Source of the DNA: Tistrella mobilis KA081020-065
GTDB taxonomy: Bacteria; Pseudomonadota; Alphaproteobacteria; Tistrellales; Tistrellaceae
Reading direction: 5' to 3'
Assembly (NCBI RefSeq): GCF_000264455.2
Contig: NC_017956.1
Location: 1,967,501-2,031,500, forward strand
Length of the DNA stretch: 64,000 nucleotides
Part shown: one piece after another, positions 1 to 11,202 of the stretch
How positions within the stretch are numbered: position 1 is the stretch's first letter
How the letters are laid out: every line of letters begins with the position of its first letter
Notes under the pieces: model-generated
Seen by the model: the letters and a program-made list of their open reading frames with translations, nothing else
Databases searched by the model: none
What the model was told of the DNA's origin: nothing
Translations under genes and position numbers: made by a program

Positions 1-179
1 GCGAACAGGGTGAGATAACCGATCCCGTGCTCCACGGCGCGATCGATCACCTTGCGGACCGATTCGGCCCCGCGATAGTGACCGACGGTGCGCGGCAGGC
101 CGCGGGCTTTCGCCCAGCGGCCATTGCCGTCCATGATGATCGCGACGTGGCGCAAGGGGGGATCTGAGACCAGCGCCAT
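1..179 (-). CDS. uppS: Isoprenyl (undecaprenyl) diphosphate synthase, 5' part only
   Basis: Only the first ~59 residues lie in the window; the gene runs off the left edge. The visible part has the cis-prenyltransferase N-terminal signature [11 protein letters not shown], whose Asp is the catalytic diphosphate-binding residue, followed by a [10 protein letters not shown] segment. The enzyme makes the C55 lipid carrier for peptidoglycan and other envelope polymers. The ATG at 179 has GGAG nine bases upstream; an in-frame ATG at 194 is possible but poorly spaced. It follows frr by about 40 bases in the same direction, the usual alphaproteobacterial order pyrH-frr-uppS. Confidence 0.93.
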   Translation of the reverse strand, partial: MALVSDPPLRHVAIIMDGNGRWAKARGLPRTVGHYRGAESVRKVIDRAVEHGIGYLTLF

Positions 180-216
180 GGGGCTCGGCTCCATCCTGAG
201 GGGACGCGCTCCGGAC

Positions 217-777
217 TCAGACCTGCATGATCTCCTTTTCCTTCGCCGCCACCAGATCGTCGATCTGCTTGATGCGTTCATCCGTCACGGTCTGAACGCG
301 ATCAGAAGCACCACGCAGTTCGTCCTGGCTGATCTCGCTGTCTTTCTCGAGCTTCTTGAGCTTATCGAGGCCGTCACGGCGAACATTGCGAACCGAAATG
401 CGGGCCTGCTCGCCGTAACGCGAGGCCACCTTGCCCATCTCGCGGCGGCGCTCTTCGGTCAGCTCCGGAATCGGCACCCGGATCACGGCACCCTCACCGA
501 TCGGGTTGAGACCCAGGCCGCTGTCACGAATCGCCCGCTCAACCGCCTTGGCAAGGCTCTGATCCCAGACCTGGACCGACAGCATGCGCGGCTCGGGAAC
601 GCTGATGGTCGCGACCTGGGAGACCGTCATCTCCGAGCCATAGGCGTCGACACGCACCGGCTCGAGCAGATTGGCCGAGGCGCGGCCGGTACGCAGACCC
701 GCCAGCTCATGCTTCAGGGCGTCGACCGCGCCGTCCATGCGGCGGCGGACGTCCTTGATGATGTCATCCTTGGACAC
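217..777 (-). CDS. frr: Ribosome recycling factor
   Basis: This 186-residue protein has the family's length and signature segments: a long N-terminal helix leading to LRTGRAS near residue 30, and a C-terminal helical half with [17 protein letters not shown] splits post-termination ribosomes together with EF-G. The start is a GTG at 777 with GAGG eight bases upstream, lying across the end of pyrH, whose stop is three bases away. This implies translational coupling within the pyrH-frr-uppS operon. Confidence 0.97.
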   Translation of the reverse strand: MSKDDIIKDVRRRMDGAVDALKHELAGLRTGRASANLLEPVRVDAYGSEMTVSQVATISVPEPRMLSVQVWDQSLAKAVERAIRDSGLGLNPIGEGAVIRVPIPELTEERRREMGKVASRYGEQARISVRNVRRDGLDKLKKLEKDSEISQDELRGASDRVQTVTDERIKQIDDLVAAKEKEIMQV

Positions 778-780
778 GGT

Positions 781-1509
781 TCAGGCCTCGTTGGTAATGA
801 TGGTGAAAAGTCCCCGACCGAGCATCACCTCGGCAAAGCCGCCGGCATGATGCAGGTTGAAAACCACGATCGGGATGTTGTTGTCGCGGGCCAGCGTGAT
901 GGCGGAAGCGTCCATCACCTTCAGGTCACGCGAAAGAACCTCCAGATAGCCGAGGCTGTCATAGCGTTCGGCGCGCGGGTCCTTCTTGGGGTCGGCAGTA
1001 TAGACACCGTCGACCTGGGTTCCCTTCAGCAGCGCATCGCAACCCATCTCCACGGCACGCAGGGCAGCTGCGGTGTCGGTGGTGAAGAAGGGGTTACCGG
1101 TACCGGCAGCGAAGATCACCACCCGGCCCTTCTCCATGTGCCGCACGGCACGGCGCCGGATATAGGGCTCGCAGATGCTCGACATCGGGATGGCCGACTG
1201 CACCCGGGTCGCAACGCCGATCCGCTCCAGTGCACTCTGCATCGCCAGCGCGTTCATCACCGTCGCCAGCATGCCCATGTAATCTGCCGTCGCCCGCTCC
1301 ATGCCGGTCGCGGCACCGGAAATGCCGCGGAAGATGTTGCCGCCGCCGATCACCAGGCAGACCTGCACGCCCATGGACTGCACGGACCGGATCTCGCCGG
1401 CGACGCGCTCCACCATATCGACGTCCAGACCGTACTGGCGATTGCCCATCAACGCTTCGCCCGAGACCTTCAGCAGGACCCGGCGGAACCGCGGGGTGGA
1501 GAACGACAT
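781..1509 (-). CDS. pyrH: UMP kinase
   Basis: This 242-residue protein phosphorylates UMP to UDP in pyrimidine synthesis. Amino-acid-kinase-fold motifs are visible: KVSGEALMG near the N-terminus, the glycine-rich [21 protein letters not shown], and [14 protein letters not shown] near the C-terminus. The frame stays open upstream to 1854, but the family N-terminus ([18 protein letters not shown]) begins at 1509, where AGGAGA sits at proper spacing. It lies downstream of tsf behind a terminator, so pyrH-frr-uppS probably has its own promoter between 1510 and 1712. Confidence 0.97.
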   Translation of the reverse strand: MSFSTPRFRRVLLKVSGEALMGNRQYGLDVDMVERVAGEIRSVQSMGVQVCLVIGGGNIFRGISGAATGMERATADYMGMLATVMNALAMQSALERIGVATRVQSAIPMSSICEPYIRRRAVRHMEKGRVVIFAAGTGNPFFTTDTAAALRAVEMGCDALLKGTQVDGVYTADPKKDPRAERYDSLGYLEVLSRDLKVMDASAITLARDNNIPIVVFNLHHAGGFAEVMLGRGLFTIITNEA

Positions 1510-1712
1510 GGATTGTCTCCTGTTCGACGACGCTGTTCGGCCCGGAAGGGATGCGACCGGGTCCGGAATGGCTACGCCGGCATTGGCCGGACGGATGCGG
1601 ACACGGTGTGACAGCCGCGGCAGCGACGCCGGGCACGGGCCGTGTAACGTATAGCCGTGCGCGCGGGCCAAGGCAACCGCCGCAAAAGGGCGTGCGGCAC
1701 TGCCGGCGGGAA

Positions 1713-1748
1713 CAAAAAAGGGGCGCCCCGTTCGAGGCGCCCCTCTTT
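1713..1748 (-). terminator. Rho-independent terminator of tsf
   Basis: Read on the minus strand, GGGGCGCC and GGCGCCCC form an 8-bp GC stem around a short loop, followed immediately by a run of six T. It lies about 25 bases past the tsf stop and separates rpsB-tsf from pyrH-frr-uppS. Confidence 0.85.
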
Positions 1749-1771
1749 CGCATCTGCGGATCGGCAGAGGA

Positions 1772-2695
1772 TCAGGCGCCCAGCGCCTTCTCCACCTCGG
1801 CCGCGAAGTCTTCCTGCTTCTTCTCGACGCCCTCGCCGAGTTCGAAGCGGGCAAAGGCCTTCAGGGTCACCGGCGCACCGACCGTCCCCTTGGCATTCTC
1901 CACGACCTTGCGGATCTTGGTCTCGCCGTCGATCACGAAGATCTGTTCAAGCAGGCAGACCTGCTCGTAGTACTTGCGGATCCGGCCTTCGACCATCTTC
2001 TCGATGATGCTCTCGGGCTTGCCGCTCTCGCGAGCCTGCTCGATGAGCACCGCGCGCTCGCGGTCGAGCGACTCGGCCGACACGTCGGCGACGTCGAGCG
2101 CCTCGGGACGGGCCGCCGCGGCATGCATGGCGATCTGACGGCCGAGTTCGGCCAGCTTCGCCTTGTCACCGGTCGACTCGAGCGCAACCAGCACGCCGAT
2201 CTTGCCAAGGCCTTCGGCGACCTGGTTGTGAACATAGGCGGCGATCACGCCATCGGTGACCTCGAGCACGGCCGCACGACGCAGGGCCATGTTCTCGCCG
2301 ATGGTGGCGATCAGATCGGTCAGCTTCGCCTCGACGGTGCCGCCATCGGGATAGGCCGCCGCCTTCAGCGCCTCAATGTCGGCGCCGGCCTCGAGAGTGA
2401 CGCCCGCGACCTTGGCGACATAGTCCTGGAACTTCTCGTTGCGGGCCACGAAGTCGGTCTCGGAGTTCACCTCGACCACCGCGGCGCGCAGACCGTCGAC
2501 CTTCACGCCGACCAGGCCCTCGGAAGCCACACGGCTCGCCTTCTTGGCCGCCTGCGACAGGCCCTTGGTGCGCAGCCAGTCGATGGCCGCATCCAGGTCG
2601 CCGTCGTTCTCGGTCAGCGCCTTCTTGCAGTCCATCATGCCCGCGCCGGTCTTCTCGCGGAGCTCCTTGACCAGGGCAGCAGTGATCTGAGCCAT
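1772..2695 (-). CDS. tsf: Translation elongation factor Ts
   Basis: This 307-residue nucleotide exchange factor for EF-Tu starts with the family N-terminal UBA-like domain ([20 protein letters not shown]) and contains the core signature [11 protein letters not shown] near residue 80. The open frame extends to 2881, but the ATG at 2695 is preceded by GAGGTGG and matches the family start. The gene lies downstream of rpsB in the standard order and ends in a strong terminator. Confidence 0.97.
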   Translation of the reverse strand: MAQITAALVKELREKTGAGMMDCKKALTENDGDLDAAIDWLRTKGLSQAAKKASRVASEGLVGVKVDGLRAAVVEVNSETDFVARNEKFQDYVAKVAGVTLEAGADIEALKAAAYPDGGTVEAKLTDLIATIGENMALRRAAVLEVTDGVIAAYVHNQVAEGLGKIGVLVALESTGDKAKLAELGRQIAMHAAAARPEALDVADVSAESLDRERAVLIEQARESGKPESIIEKMVEGRIRKYYEQVCLLEQIFVIDGETKIRKVVENAKGTVGAPVTLKAFARFELGEGVEKKQEDFAAEVEKALGA

Positions 2696-2854
2696 GATTC
2701 CACCTCGTGTGAGTTCTGTTGCGAACGCAGTCGCCTGACGGCGCATCGCGTCACGGAAATCCTGCGGGTCCGGGTTCGCATATCCTGCGGCTAAGGGGCC
2801 GCATGCGCCCTGCCCGTCTTGAGTTCTGTCGTCGATCCGGCCCGGAAACGCGAA

Positions 2855-2878
2855 CGGCGGCACCCCGGGGCGCCGCCG
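2855..2878 (-). terminator. GC-rich palindrome in the rpsB-tsf gap
   Basis: A 24-base near-perfect palindrome (CGGCGGC, four C, four G, GCCGCCG arms) lies about 55 bases after the rpsB stop. No T run follows, so it may be an attenuator, an mRNA-stability hairpin or a weak terminator that adjusts the tsf/rpsB ratio. The regulatory role is inferred only from shape and position. Confidence 0.4.
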
Positions 2879-2932
2879 CATCGCCAGCCGCCCCCGGGGT
2901 GAGGGCGGCCGTTCGTCCGTGGTCCGGATACG

Positions 2933-3739
2933 TCAGGCCTGGGCCTCGCCCGCAGTCTCTTCGGTCGCCTCTTCCTCGACGGCTTCGTCGTCGAGATCGA
3001 CCGAGACCGGATCGGCCAGCGCGCCGAGATCGGCGCCCGAACGGATCATCTCCTGCTGGATGCCGTCGAGGACCGCGCCCGAGACGAGCTCCAGATAAAG
3101 CTGGATCGCCTTGGTCGAGTCGTCATTGCCGGCAACCGGGAAGGTCACGCCGTCGGGGTTCGAGTTGCTATCCAGGATCGCGATCACCGGAATGCCCAGC
3201 TTCGCCGCCTCGCGGACCGCCAGCTCTTCCTTGTTGGTGTCGATCACGAACAGCGCGTCCGGCAGGCCGCCCATGTCCTTGATGCCGCCCAGCGACGCCT
3301 CAAGGTTGTCGCGCTGACGGGTCAGCTTCAGCAGCTCCTTCTTGGTCAGGCCCAGATCGGCCTGCTGATCGAGGAGCTGCTCGATCTCACGCAGACGGCG
3401 GATCGAGTTGGAGATGGTCTGCCAGTTGGTCAGCATGCCGCCGAGCCAACGACGGTTGACGTAGTACTGACCGCAACGCTTCGCGCCCTCGGCGACCAGC
3501 TCCTGCGCCTGGCGCTTGGTGCCGACGAACAGCACGCGGCCACGGTTGGCGACGATGTCGCGCACCGCTTCCATCGCACGATAGAGCTGCGGCTGGGTCT
3601 CGCGCAGGTCGATGATGTGGATGCCGTTGCGGGTGCCGTAGAGATACGGCGCCATGCGCGGGTTCCAGCGGCGGGACTGATGCCCGAAGTGAACGCCGGC
3701 TTCGAGAAGCTGACGCATGGTGAAGGTGGGAAGCGCCAT
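2933..3739 (-). CDS. rpsB: 30S ribosomal protein S2
   Basis: This 268-residue protein has the S2 signatures [14 protein letters not shown] near the N-terminus and [19 protein letters not shown] in the second half. An acidic C-terminal tail rich in Glu/Asp follows residue ~240, as in many alphaproteobacterial S2 proteins. The frame is open upstream to 3982, but the ATG at 3739 fits the family N-terminus and has AAGGA upstream. A ~215-base leader separates it from a good promoter, consistent with the leader-based S2 autoregulation known in other bacteria; that is inference here. Confidence 0.97.
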   Translation of the reverse strand: MALPTFTMRQLLEAGVHFGHQSRRWNPRMAPYLYGTRNGIHIIDLRETQPQLYRAMEAVRDIVANRGRVLFVGTKRQAQELVAEGAKRCGQYYVNRRWLGGMLTNWQTISNSIRRLREIEQLLDQQADLGLTKKELLKLTRQRDNLEASLGGIKDMGGLPDALFVIDTNKEELAVREAAKLGIPVIAILDSNSNPDGVTFPVAGNDDSTKAIQLYLELVSGAVLDGIQQEMIRSGADLGALADPVSVDLDDEAVEEEATEETAGEAQA

Positions 3740-3953
3740 GGAAAATCGTCCTTTTCCGGTTCGGCCTCCGCGAGGTTGAGATCGGCACCGGCATCGTATC
3801 CTGGGGCTTTCCCCCGGGATGCGACGGCCACCGGTACCGACACCGGAGCGACGCCGACCGCCCTTCCCCATGTTTTCAAGGGGCATGCTGGCGGTTGGCC
3901 GCGGACCTCGCGTGCGTGTGAACGCCCCGACGAACCCTCGTCGGAACGGCCGC

Positions 3954-3982
3954 TCTATAGCCCGGGCGGCGGGGTTTGGCAA
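3954..3982 (-). promoter_or_regulatory. Probable sigma-70 type promoter for rpsB-tsf
   Basis: On the minus strand, TTGCCA (3977-3982) and TATAGA (3954-3959) are separated by exactly 17 bases; each hexamer matches five of six consensus positions. It faces rpsB and leaves a leader of roughly 210 bases. The remainder of the 3740-4029 gap shows no gene. Confidence 0.6.
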
Positions 3983-4029
3983 GGGTTTAGCAGGTGATCG
4001 CCGCCGCTTTCCGCCGTTTTTGCGACGCG

Positions 4030-7000
4030 TCAGGCCTCGATCGCGTCGATCACCCCCGGCGTGATCTTGAGCGCGGCCTTGAGCGCCGGCGTGATCGAGA
4101 CCGGCTTGGGCAGATCCAGGCGCACGACCTGGCGCTCCCCCTCGAGGTCGATATCCAGCTCCAGGGTAATGCGGCCGCGGCCCTCGGGTTCCCGTTCGAT
4201 CAGCCGGCGGATCAGCGCCAGCGCCCGCTCCTCCGCCACCTGAATGGTCAGACGGGCGGAGGACGAGGCTGCGACATCGTCGAGCGAGCGAACGTTCTGA
4301 GCCGTCAGCCGGACGGTGTCCTCACGCCATTCGCCGCTCGCCTCGATCAGCAGCGGCACACCGGGCTCCAGCAGATCGCGGGCCTGGGACAGGGTTTCCG
4401 AGAACAGGGTCACCTCGAACACCCCGGTCGGATCCGAGAGCTGCGCGAAGGCGAACCGGCTGCCCTTGGCCGACCGGCGTTCCTGCTTGGCGATCAGCGT
4501 GCCCGCGAGCTTGAGGCCGGCTGCCCCTTCCCGCTCCAGCTTGGCCGCCAGATCGCCGGCCCTGACCACCCCCAGCCGGTCCATGACCTTGTCATAGGCG
4601 TCGAGCGGATGGGCCGAGAGATAGAAGCCCACCGCCTCCAGCTCCCGCTTCAGCTGCTCCATCGGCATCCACGGGTCGACCGAGGGCATGGGCGGCTTGG
4701 GCACGGCCTCGCCGCCCGGCCCGCCGAACAGGCTGACCTGGTTGCTCTCCCGTTCCTCCTGGGCGGCCTGGCCGTAGCGCAGCACCATGTCGATGGCGTT
4801 CATCACCTGCGCCCGATTGGCGTTCAGACGATCGAAAGCACCGGCCTTGGTCAGGCTTTCCATCATGCGCTTGTTGATGACCTTGGTGCCGAGCCGGGCC
4901 GAGAGGTCGAAGAGATCGGCATAAGGCCCGCCCTTACGACGCTCGGCCACGAGTTCCTCCATGGCCTGCGGGCCGACCTGTTTCAGGGCGCCCAGCGCAT
5001 AGAGGATCTCGCCCTTGGGTGCGCTCTTCGTCCGGCGCACCGAGAACACCGCGTCCGACTGGTTCACGTCCGGCGGCACCACGCCGATTTTGAGCCGGTT
5101 CAGCTCCTGGCGAAAACCGGCCAGCTTGTCGGTGTTGTGCATATCGAGCGTCATGGAGGCGGCCATGAACTCGACCGGCCAGTTGGCCTTGAGGTAGGCG
5201 GTCTGATAGGCGACCAGCGCGTAGGCCGCGGCATGCGACTTGTTGAAGCCATAACCTGCAAACTTGGCGATCTGGTCAAAGATCAGGCCGGCGGTCTCCT
5301 TGTCGACCCCGTTGGCGACGGCACCCTTGGTGAAGCTCTCACGCTGGGCGTCCATCTCCTCCTTGATCTTCTTGCCCATCGCCCGGCGCAACAGATCGGC
5401 CTGGCCCAGGCTGTAGCCCGCCAGCACCTGGGCCGCCTGCATCACCTGCTCCTGATAGATCATGATCCCGTAGGTTTCCTCCAGGATCGGCTTGAGCATG
5501 GGATGGAGGTATTCGGCCTCTTCCGAGCCGTGCTTGACCGCAATGTAGCGCGGAATGTTATCCATGGGGCCCGGGCGGTAGAGCGCCACCACCGCGATGA
5601 TGTCTTCGAACTTATCGGGGCGCATCTTGCGCAGCACGTCACGCATGCCCGAGCTTTCCAGCTGGAACACGCCGACGCCTTCGCCGCGGGCCAACATCTC
5701 GAAGCTCTTCCGGTCGTCCAGCGGCACGCGGTTGATGTCGAAATCGGGCTCGACCTGCCGGATCAGCCGCTCGGCGGTGGTGATCACGGTGAGGGTCTTC
5801 AGTCCCAGGAAGTCGAACTTGATCAGCCCGGTCTGCTCGACATACTTCATCGAAAACTGGGTGACCGGCATGTCGGAGCGCGGATCGCGATAGAGCGGCA
5901 CCAGCTCGTCGAGCGGCCTGTCGCCGATCACCACGCCGGCCGCATGGGTCGAGGCGTGTCGATAAAGGCCTTCGAGCTTGAGCGCGATGCTGATCAGCCG
6001 CGCGACCTGTTCATCCTCGTCCCGCGCCCGCTGCAGCGCCGGTTCGCCGTCGATCGCCTCCTGCAGGGTGACCGGGTTGGCCGGGTTGTTCGGGACCAGC
6101 TTGCAGATCTTGTCGGTCTGACCGAAGGGCATGCCCAGCACGCGGCCCACATCGCGCAGCACCGCGCGGGCCTGGAGCTTACCGAAGGTGATGATCTGGG
6201 CGACGCGGTCGAAGCCATAGAGTTCGCGGACGTGCTGGATCACCTCGTCGCGGCGGTCCTGACAGAAGTCGACGTCGAAATCCGGCATCGACACGCGTTC
6301 CGGGTTCAGGAAGCGCTCGAACAGCAGGCCAAACCGCAACGGGTCGAGATCGGTGATGGTCAGCGACCAGGCCACCACCGAGCCCGCGCCGGAACCGCGG
6401 CCGGGCCCGACCGGAATGCCGTGAGCCTTCGCCCACTGGATGAACTCGGCCACGATCAGGAAGTAGCCGGGAAAACCCATCTTCACGATCACGTCGAGTT
6501 CGTAGTCCAGCCGCTCCCGATAGGGTATCGCAACGGCCTCGCGCGCCGCCTCGTCCATGGCGGGCGTGTAAACCGCCGTCTCAAGGCGGCGCTCCAGCCC
6601 TTCTTTCGAAAGGCGGCGGAGTTCGTCCTCCTCCCGCGCATTCGGATCGCGGGTGGATTTGGGCAGGATCGGCTTGCGGAAGGGCGCCTTGGCCGCGCAG
6701 CGCTGCGCGATCACCAGCGTGTTGTCGACCGCTTCAGGCAGATCCGCGAACAGCGCCCGCATCTCGGCCGCCGATTTGAAATAGTGATGGGGCGTCAGGC
6801 GGCGGCGGTTGGTATCCTCGATATGCCGACCTTCCGCGATGCACAGCAGCGCATCATGGGCCTCGTACATCGCCTCGGTGGTAAAGAAGACGTCATTCGT
6901 CGCCACCAGCGGCAGATCGAGATCATAGGCGATCTCGACCAGCCCCGGCTCGCTGTCCGCCTCGGCGTCGGGCGGCGTCTCCCCCGGGGCGCAATGGCGC

Positions 7001-7527
7001 ATCAGCTCAATATAGAACCGGCCGGGAAAGATCGCTGCCAGACGCTCGGCCTGCGCCCGCGCCTCGTCGTCCCGCCCCTCCAGGATGCGGGCGCCCACCG
7101 GGCCATTGGGGCCGCCCGACAGACAGATGATGTCGGACGAAAACTCTGCCAGAACCTGTTCGGAAACCTGGGGAGTTTCGCCGGTCGGCGTCTCCATGAA
7201 CGCCCGGCTGACGATCCGGCCGAGATTGTCGTAGCCGGCCCCGGTCTGGGCCAGCAGCACCAGCGGCTCGGGTTCCGGCCGGCGGCCGAAGCGGTCCTCG
7301 CCGGCAGCACGGGTCAGCCGGATGATCATGCCCAGGATCGGCTGGATGCCTTCCTTGGGCAGGGTGGAGGAAATCTCCATCGCGCCGAACAGATTGCCGG
7401 TGTCGGTCACCGCCACCGCCGGCATCTTCTGCGCTTTGACCAGCTTGACCAGATCCTTGGTCTTCACCGCCCCCTCGGACAGCGAATAGGCGGTATGGAC
7501 GCGAAGATGGACGAAATCGGCGTGCGA
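4030..7527 (-). CDS. dnaE: DNA polymerase III alpha subunit (replicative polymerase)
   Basis: The protein has the DnaE layout: an N-terminal PHP domain ([16 protein letters not shown], then [13 protein letters not shown]), the palm with the catalytic DxD in [15 protein letters not shown] near residue 414, the thumb and fingers, then tandem HhH and OB domains. A beta-clamp binding motif QVSLFG sits near residue 930. The open frame extends to a GTG at 7611, but the family N-terminus corresponds to the GTG at 7527, and numbering from there places the DxD close to E. coli D401/D403. An upstream GGAG with 11-base spacing gives modest support. The start is therefore likely but not certain; the identity is clear. 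Confidence 0.95.
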   Translation of the reverse strand, partial: SHADFVHLRVHTAYSLSEGAVKTKDLVKLVKAQKMPAVAVTDTGNLFGAMEISSTLPKEGIQPILGMIIRLTRAAGEDRFGRRPEPEPLVLLAQTGAGYDNLGRIVSRAFMETPTGETPQVSEQVLAEFSSDIICLSGGPNGPVGARILEGRDDEARAQAERLAAIFPGRFYIELMRHCAPGETPPDAEADSEPGLVEIAYDLDLPLVATNDVFFTTEAMYEAHDALLCIAEGRHIEDTNRRRLTPHHYFKSAAEMRALFADLPEAVDNTLVIAQRCAAKAPFRKPILPKSTRDPNAREEDELRRLSKEGLERRLETAVYTPAMDEAAREAVAIPYRERLDYELDVIVKMGFPGYFLIVAEFIQWAKAHGIPVGPGRGSGAGSVVAWSLTITDLDPLRFGLLFERFLNPERVSMPDFDVDFCQDRRDEVIQHVRELYGFDRVAQIITFGKLQARAVLRDVGRVLGMPFGQTDKICKLVPNNPANPVTLQEAIDGEPALQRARDEDEQVARLISIALKLEGLYRHASTHAAGVVIGDRPLDELVPLYRDPRSDMPVTQFSMKYVEQTGLIKFDFLGLKTLTVITTAERLIRQVEPDFDINRVPLDDRKSFEMLARGEGVGVFQLESSGMRDVLRKMRPDKFEDIIAVVALYRPGPMDNIPRYIAVKHGSEEAEYLHPMLKPILEETYGIMIYQEQVMQAAQVLAGYSLGQADLLRRAMGKKIKEEMDAQRESFTKGAVANGVDKETAGLIFDQIAKFAGYGFNKSHAAAYALVAYQTAYLKANWPVEFMAASMTLDMHNTDKLAGFRQELNRLKIGVVPPDVNQSDAVFSVRRTKSAPKGEILYALGALKQVGPQAMEELVAERRKGGPYADLFDLSARLGTKVINKRMMESLTKAGAFDRLNANRAQVMNAIDMVLRYGQAAQEERESNQVSLFGGPGGEAVPKPPMPSVDPWMPMEQLKRELEAVGFYLSAHPLDAYDKVMDRLGVVRAGDLAAKLEREGAAGLKLAGTLIAKQERRSAKGSRFAFAQLSDPTGVFEVTLFSETLSQARDLLEPGVPLLIEASGEWREDTVRLTAQNVRSLDDVAASSSARLTIQVAEERALALIRRLIEREPEGRGRITLELDIDLEGERQVVRLDLPKPVSITPALKAALKITPGVIDAIEA

Positions 7528-7626
7528 CACAGGTCTGGGCGCTCCATCGCTCGGGGCGGGGACGATCCCGGAAATCTGGACCAAATCCCCGCCCGGAGCA
7601 ACCTTGGGCACACCCCTCGCCGACGG

Positions 7627-8121
7627 TCAGTTCAGTCGGGTCGAGAGATGCGCCACGATGCCATCGGTCGCAGGCGTCGGCCCCTTGCACTGCTGGCAGG
7701 TCTCGATCAGACGGTAGTCAGCGCGATAGTCATCGTCGGCGAACCAGTGGGTCAGTGCCCGCAACGTGCGCGCACGGTAGTCCTCCTGCTCGGCGCCCAG
7801 GGTGGCGAGCGGGGCGTGATGGATGTAGGTACCAAACAGGTCCTCGCACATCCCGATATACCAGCGGGTATCGAGAATAGCACGGTGCCAGTACTCATCT
7901 GCCTCCACCCCCGGTGCGTGATAGCTGTCGGGGTCAAGGAACATGAGCGCAAGGAACTGCTTGAGCTTCATCTCGGCCCAGCGGCACTTCTCGGCCGACC
8001 AGCCGAACTTCGCCGCGCACATGTCGTTGACGCGCGAGAAGTCGTAAGCCTCGAGCCGGTCCAGAACGGCAATCAGCCGATCATTCAAGGGATCACGATG
8101 CAGATTCAAAGGAAGGGTCAT
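7627..8121 (-). CDS. Glycine-rich-domain-protein-like (DUF1399-type) protein
   Basis: This 164-residue cytosolic protein has the segment DEYWHRAILDTRWYIGMCED followed by FGTYIHHAP. That resembles the conserved WH...IL.T..Y...C...FG..IHH pattern of the DUF1399/GRDP group, whose function is unknown in bacteria. Three His residues and a CQQC near the C-terminus could bind metal, but that is only a suggestion. It lies upstream of dnaE in the same direction with a ~100-base gap and is probably not functionally linked. No signal peptide or membrane segment is visible. Confidence 0.6.
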   Translation of the reverse strand: MTLPLNLHRDPLNDRLIAVLDRLEAYDFSRVNDMCAAKFGWSAEKCRWAEMKLKQFLALMFLDPDSYHAPGVEADEYWHRAILDTRWYIGMCEDLFGTYIHHAPLATLGAEQEDYRARTLRALTHWFADDDYRADYRLIETCQQCKGPTPATDGIVAHLSTRLN

Positions 8122-8340
8122 CGGAAGTCTCCTGCGAAAACGTCGCAGGCCCGGCCGCGGACCTTATGGCCGGCCGCGCGGCAGAGCCATCCGGAAAGGA
8201 AGAAGGCGGTGTCGGAACGTCTCATAGAAAGCCTGCAGCGCGATCCGAGCCCGTATGATCCGCATCTCGCTGCAGCTCAAAAAATTCTATCCTGAGTTCA
8301 TATTCCAGGCAATAAACCTCGCATTTGATTCAGTTTGAGT

Positions 8341-8625
8341 TCATTTGGTCAGAAAATCGAGCCGCGCATCGGCTCGGTTTGGCGTGATCTTCACGATCTC
8401 GGCTGTGACCACGCCCTGTGCCACGAATGGATCAGCGGTCACCCGCCTTTCGACGTCCTCCTCGGAGAGGCCATGGATAAACACTGTGCCGCCCTGTCCG
8501 GCAGCAAGGCTGCCGGCGAGCAGAAACCGCCCCTCGGCGAAGCCCTCATCAAGCCAGGCCTTGTGGCCGGCCAAAACCCCGGCGGCCTTTCCACGATCGA
8601 TGAACTTCAGCAGCACTACGAACAT
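8341..8625 (-). CDS. YciI-like (YCII domain) protein
   Basis: This 94-residue protein has the YCII layout: a first strand FVVLLKFIDRG, a central region with HKAWLDEGFAEGRFLLAGSL, then an acidic stretch leading to DPFVAQGVVTAEIVKI near the C-terminus. Members are small dimeric ferredoxin-like proteins; some act as dehalogenases or lyases, most are uncharacterised. It sits downstream of a LysR gene in the same direction after ~100 bases. The specific reaction cannot be read from the sequence. Confidence 0.75.
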   Translation of the reverse strand: MFVVLLKFIDRGKAAGVLAGHKAWLDEGFAEGRFLLAGSLAAGQGGTVFIHGLSEEDVERRVTADPFVAQGVVTAEIVKITPNRADARLDFLTK

Positions 8626-8722
8626 AGTCAGTCATCTCCCTGGATTGCCGTGCCCGGTCAGTGTGCGGACACACCATCGGCAAACCTATGGAAGATACTG
8701 AACACCCCGACGAAAGAAGCTT

Positions 8723-9625
8723 TCAGGCAGACCTGCCATCGAGTACGGGGGCGAGGGTCCGAAGGGCGCGCGCCAGCGCATCGGCCGCGCTGCGGATGCG
8801 TGGCACCCGGGCCATCTCGGGATGAACCAGAAGCCAGAGACCGAGCGAGAGCCCCGTCAGAGGCTCCGATACCCTGACCAGCCCCGGGATGGCTGCGCCG
8901 ATAAAGCAGGGCAGCACTCCGAATCCGATACCCGATCGGACCGCCTGTGCCGCGCCCGGCAGGGTATTGGCGCGAAAGCGGATCCGGGATTCGGGGATAC
9001 GCGCCGCGACCCAGCGGCCAGGGCCGGTGCAGGCAAGCCCCGCGTCATAGCCGATCCAGGGCCGGTCGGCAGGGTTGCCGTCCATCCACTTCCGTGCCAG
9101 TTCGGCATCGGCGTGGACCGCCATCGCCACCGTGCCCACCCGCCGCCCCTTGAGCACCGGATCCGGGGCTTCGGTGACGCGCAGTGCGATATCGGCGGCA
9201 CGTCCTGCCAGAGAAACGACCTCGTTCGACACCACCAGTTCCACGGTGACGTCCGGCAGTTCCCGGCAGAGGCTGGCCAGCACGCCCGGCAGCAGGTACT
9301 CGGCCACGGCATCCGGAGCCGTCAGCCGGACGACGCCACCAGGGGCATCATCCCTGCCGCGGATGCGGCTCTCCAGACCCTGGATATCATCCCGCAGACG
9401 GATGGCCAGATCGCGCATCTCCTCCCCGGCCGCGGTCAGTCGCCAACGGGGCGACGTGCGGTCAAACAGTCGCACGCCCAATCCGGCTTCGATCTGCCGC
9501 AGGCGCCGGGAGAGGGTCGGATGACTGATCCTGAGGGTTACCGCCGCCGCGGTCACGGTGCCCTGCTCGGCGACGACCAGTACCAGGCGCAGATCATCCC
9601 AATTGAGGCCAGAGACTTGCGACAT
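8723..9625 (-). CDS. LysR-family transcriptional regulator
   Basis: This 300-residue protein starts with a winged helix-turn-helix (residues ~10-65, AVTLRISHPTLSRRLRQIE) and continues with a substrate-binding domain in which VVRLTAPDAVAEYLLPGVLA opens the first lobe. It lies 71 bases downstream of an amidase gene on the same strand rather than divergent from a target, which makes its target unclear. The amidase and the YciI-like gene are the nearest candidates. Confidence 0.9.
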   Translation of the reverse strand: MSQVSGLNWDDLRLVLVVAEQGTVTAAAVTLRISHPTLSRRLRQIEAGLGVRLFDRTSPRWRLTAAGEEMRDLAIRLRDDIQGLESRIRGRDDAPGGVVRLTAPDAVAEYLLPGVLASLCRELPDVTVELVVSNEVVSLAGRAADIALRVTEAPDPVLKGRRVGTVAMAVHADAELARKWMDGNPADRPWIGYDAGLACTGPGRWVAARIPESRIRFRANTLPGAAQAVRSGIGFGVLPCFIGAAIPGLVRVSEPLTGLSLGLWLLVHPEMARVPRIRSAADALARALRTLAPVLDGRSA

Positions 9626-9696
9626 AATCTGAACCCGTGCCTGGAGCTGCCGGAGAGCGGTGCCGGGACCGCCCTCCAGCTATAGCCCGGCGCAGA

Positions 9697-11124
9697 TCAG
9701 ACGGCAAACACCCCCGGCCGGTCCTGACGCCAGGGCTGGAGCCCTTCCAGATCCCGCCCCAGCTGCAGCAGGATGTCCTCGCGACCCATGCCGGCTGCGA
9801 GCTGGATCGGCAACGGCATGCCGTCATGCATACCCGCAGGAAGTGCCATCGCCGGCAGCCCGGTCATGTTGAACGGCGCGGTGAAGGGGACGGTGTCGAA
9901 CAACCGGTCATACCAGCCCCGCGCATCGAGATCGGGATCATTCTGATCAAGATAGCCAAGCGGAACCGGGATATCCTTCAGAACCGGCATCAGAATGGCA
10001 TCATAAGTGCCGAAGAAGGCGCCGAAACTCCGCGACACCGTGTTCATGACCATAAAGGCCTGCTCGACATCCAGTGCCGTGAGCTTCGCCCCTGCCTGCG
10101 CACAGGCCATGGTCACCGCTTCAACGGTGTCCGGCCCGGGCTGCAGGTTCAGCATCTCGGCCATACCGTAAACCCCCGCGGCGAGGAACGACATCCAGGC
10201 GGTAAAATTCGCCCGGTGGAAGGCGGCCACATCGTAATCCGGCGCCGCCTCTTCGACGACATGCCCTTCCGCTTCCAGCAGTTTCGCAGTCCGGACCAGC
10301 GCCGCATCGATATGAGGCGCCGCTGCCGGCGACCCCGGCCACCGCCGTGCCAGGGCGATGCGCAGCTTTGGCGTCGGTTTGCGGATGGCCTCGGCATAGG
10401 GCACGGCTGGCGGCGGGATATCGGTCATTGCCCCGGGATCGGCCCCTGCGACCGCATCGAGCAGGGTGGCGGCGTCGCGCATGCTTCGCGTCACCGCAAA
10501 CTCGTTGGCCATGCCCAGCAGCGGCAGACCGTAATAGGGCCCGAACGGTATGCGCCCGCGCGAGGGCTTGAGACCCACCAGCCCGCAGGCCGCAGCCGGA
10601 ATCCGAATCGAGCCGCCGCCGTCATTGGCATGGGCGAGCGGCACGACGCCCGCCGCAACCGCAGCAGCCGAGCCACCAGACGACCCGCCGGGGGAGCGCT
10701 CCAGATTCCACGGATTGCGGGTCGGTCCGTAGAGTATGGCCTCCGTCGTGGCGTTGAAGCCGAATTCGGGCGTTGCGGTGATCCCCAGCGTGTTCAACCC
10801 CGCCCGCCTGAAACGGGCAAAGAGTTCCGAATCGACCGGAGGCACGAACTGCCCCTGGCCCAGCATCCGCGAACCCATCATTTCCGGATGGCCGCCGACC
10901 GCCAGGACCAGATCCTTCACCAGGAAGGGCACACCGGCAAAAGGACCGGACGGGTCACCCGAGACCGGCGCGTCGAAACGGCGAACCACCGCATTGATCC
11001 GGCCGTTCACTGCCTCGATCGCCTGATTGGCGCATTCGGTCAGCTCGGCGGCGCTCACTTCGCCTGCCGCGACCAGACCGGCAAGGCCGGTCGCATCCTC
11101 GGCAACGTAATCCTTCAGATCCAT
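9697..11124 (-). CDS. Amidase-signature family hydrolase
   Basis: This 475-residue enzyme carries the Ser-cisSer-Lys triad of the amidase signature family: Lys70 in FLVKDL, Ser148 in SPGGSSGGS and nucleophile Ser172 in [10 protein letters not shown]. The 24-residue serine spacing matches that of fatty acid amide hydrolase. It hydrolyses a carboxamide to acid plus amine or ammonia; the substrate is not evident. It is not GatA, because no gatB or gatC is nearby. A LuxR-type regulator gene lies upstream on the same strand and a LysR gene downstream. Confidence 0.9.
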   Translation of the reverse strand: MDLKDYVAEDATGLAGLVAAGEVSAAELTECANQAIEAVNGRINAVVRRFDAPVSGDPSGPFAGVPFLVKDLVLAVGGHPEMMGSRMLGQGQFVPPVDSELFARFRRAGLNTLGITATPEFGFNATTEAILYGPTRNPWNLERSPGGSSGGSAAAVAAGVVPLAHANDGGGSIRIPAAACGLVGLKPSRGRIPFGPYYGLPLLGMANEFAVTRSMRDAATLLDAVAGADPGAMTDIPPPAVPYAEAIRKPTPKLRIALARRWPGSPAAAPHIDAALVRTAKLLEAEGHVVEEAAPDYDVAAFHRANFTAWMSFLAAGVYGMAEMLNLQPGPDTVEAVTMACAQAGAKLTALDVEQAFMVMNTVSRSFGAFFGTYDAILMPVLKDIPVPLGYLDQNDPDLDARGWYDRLFDTVPFTAPFNMTGLPAMALPAGMHDGMPLPIQLAAGMGREDILLQLGRDLEGLQPWRQDRPGVFAV

Positions 11125-11202
11125 CCCTCGTCTCCCTGTTTTGTATGGCGGGACCCGAGGATTTTCGGCCCATCCGTGGCCGGCCTCCAGGATGCAGATG
11201 GA

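Noticed and set aside
781-3982. N-terminal extensions of pyrH, tsf and rpsB allowed by open frames
   Set aside because: The extensions are not conserved in these families, and good Shine-Dalgarno sequences precede the internal starts used here.
3994-8295. A 1433-codon open frame on the plus strand opposite dnaE
   Set aside because: It is antisense to a clear dnaE, has a His/Arg/Gly-rich composition typical of mirror frames in GC-rich DNA, and shows no domain.
9697-11124. Amidase as the GatA subunit of the tRNA amidotransferase
   Set aside because: Neighbours are regulators rather than gatB or gatC, and the C-terminal half does not resemble GatA.
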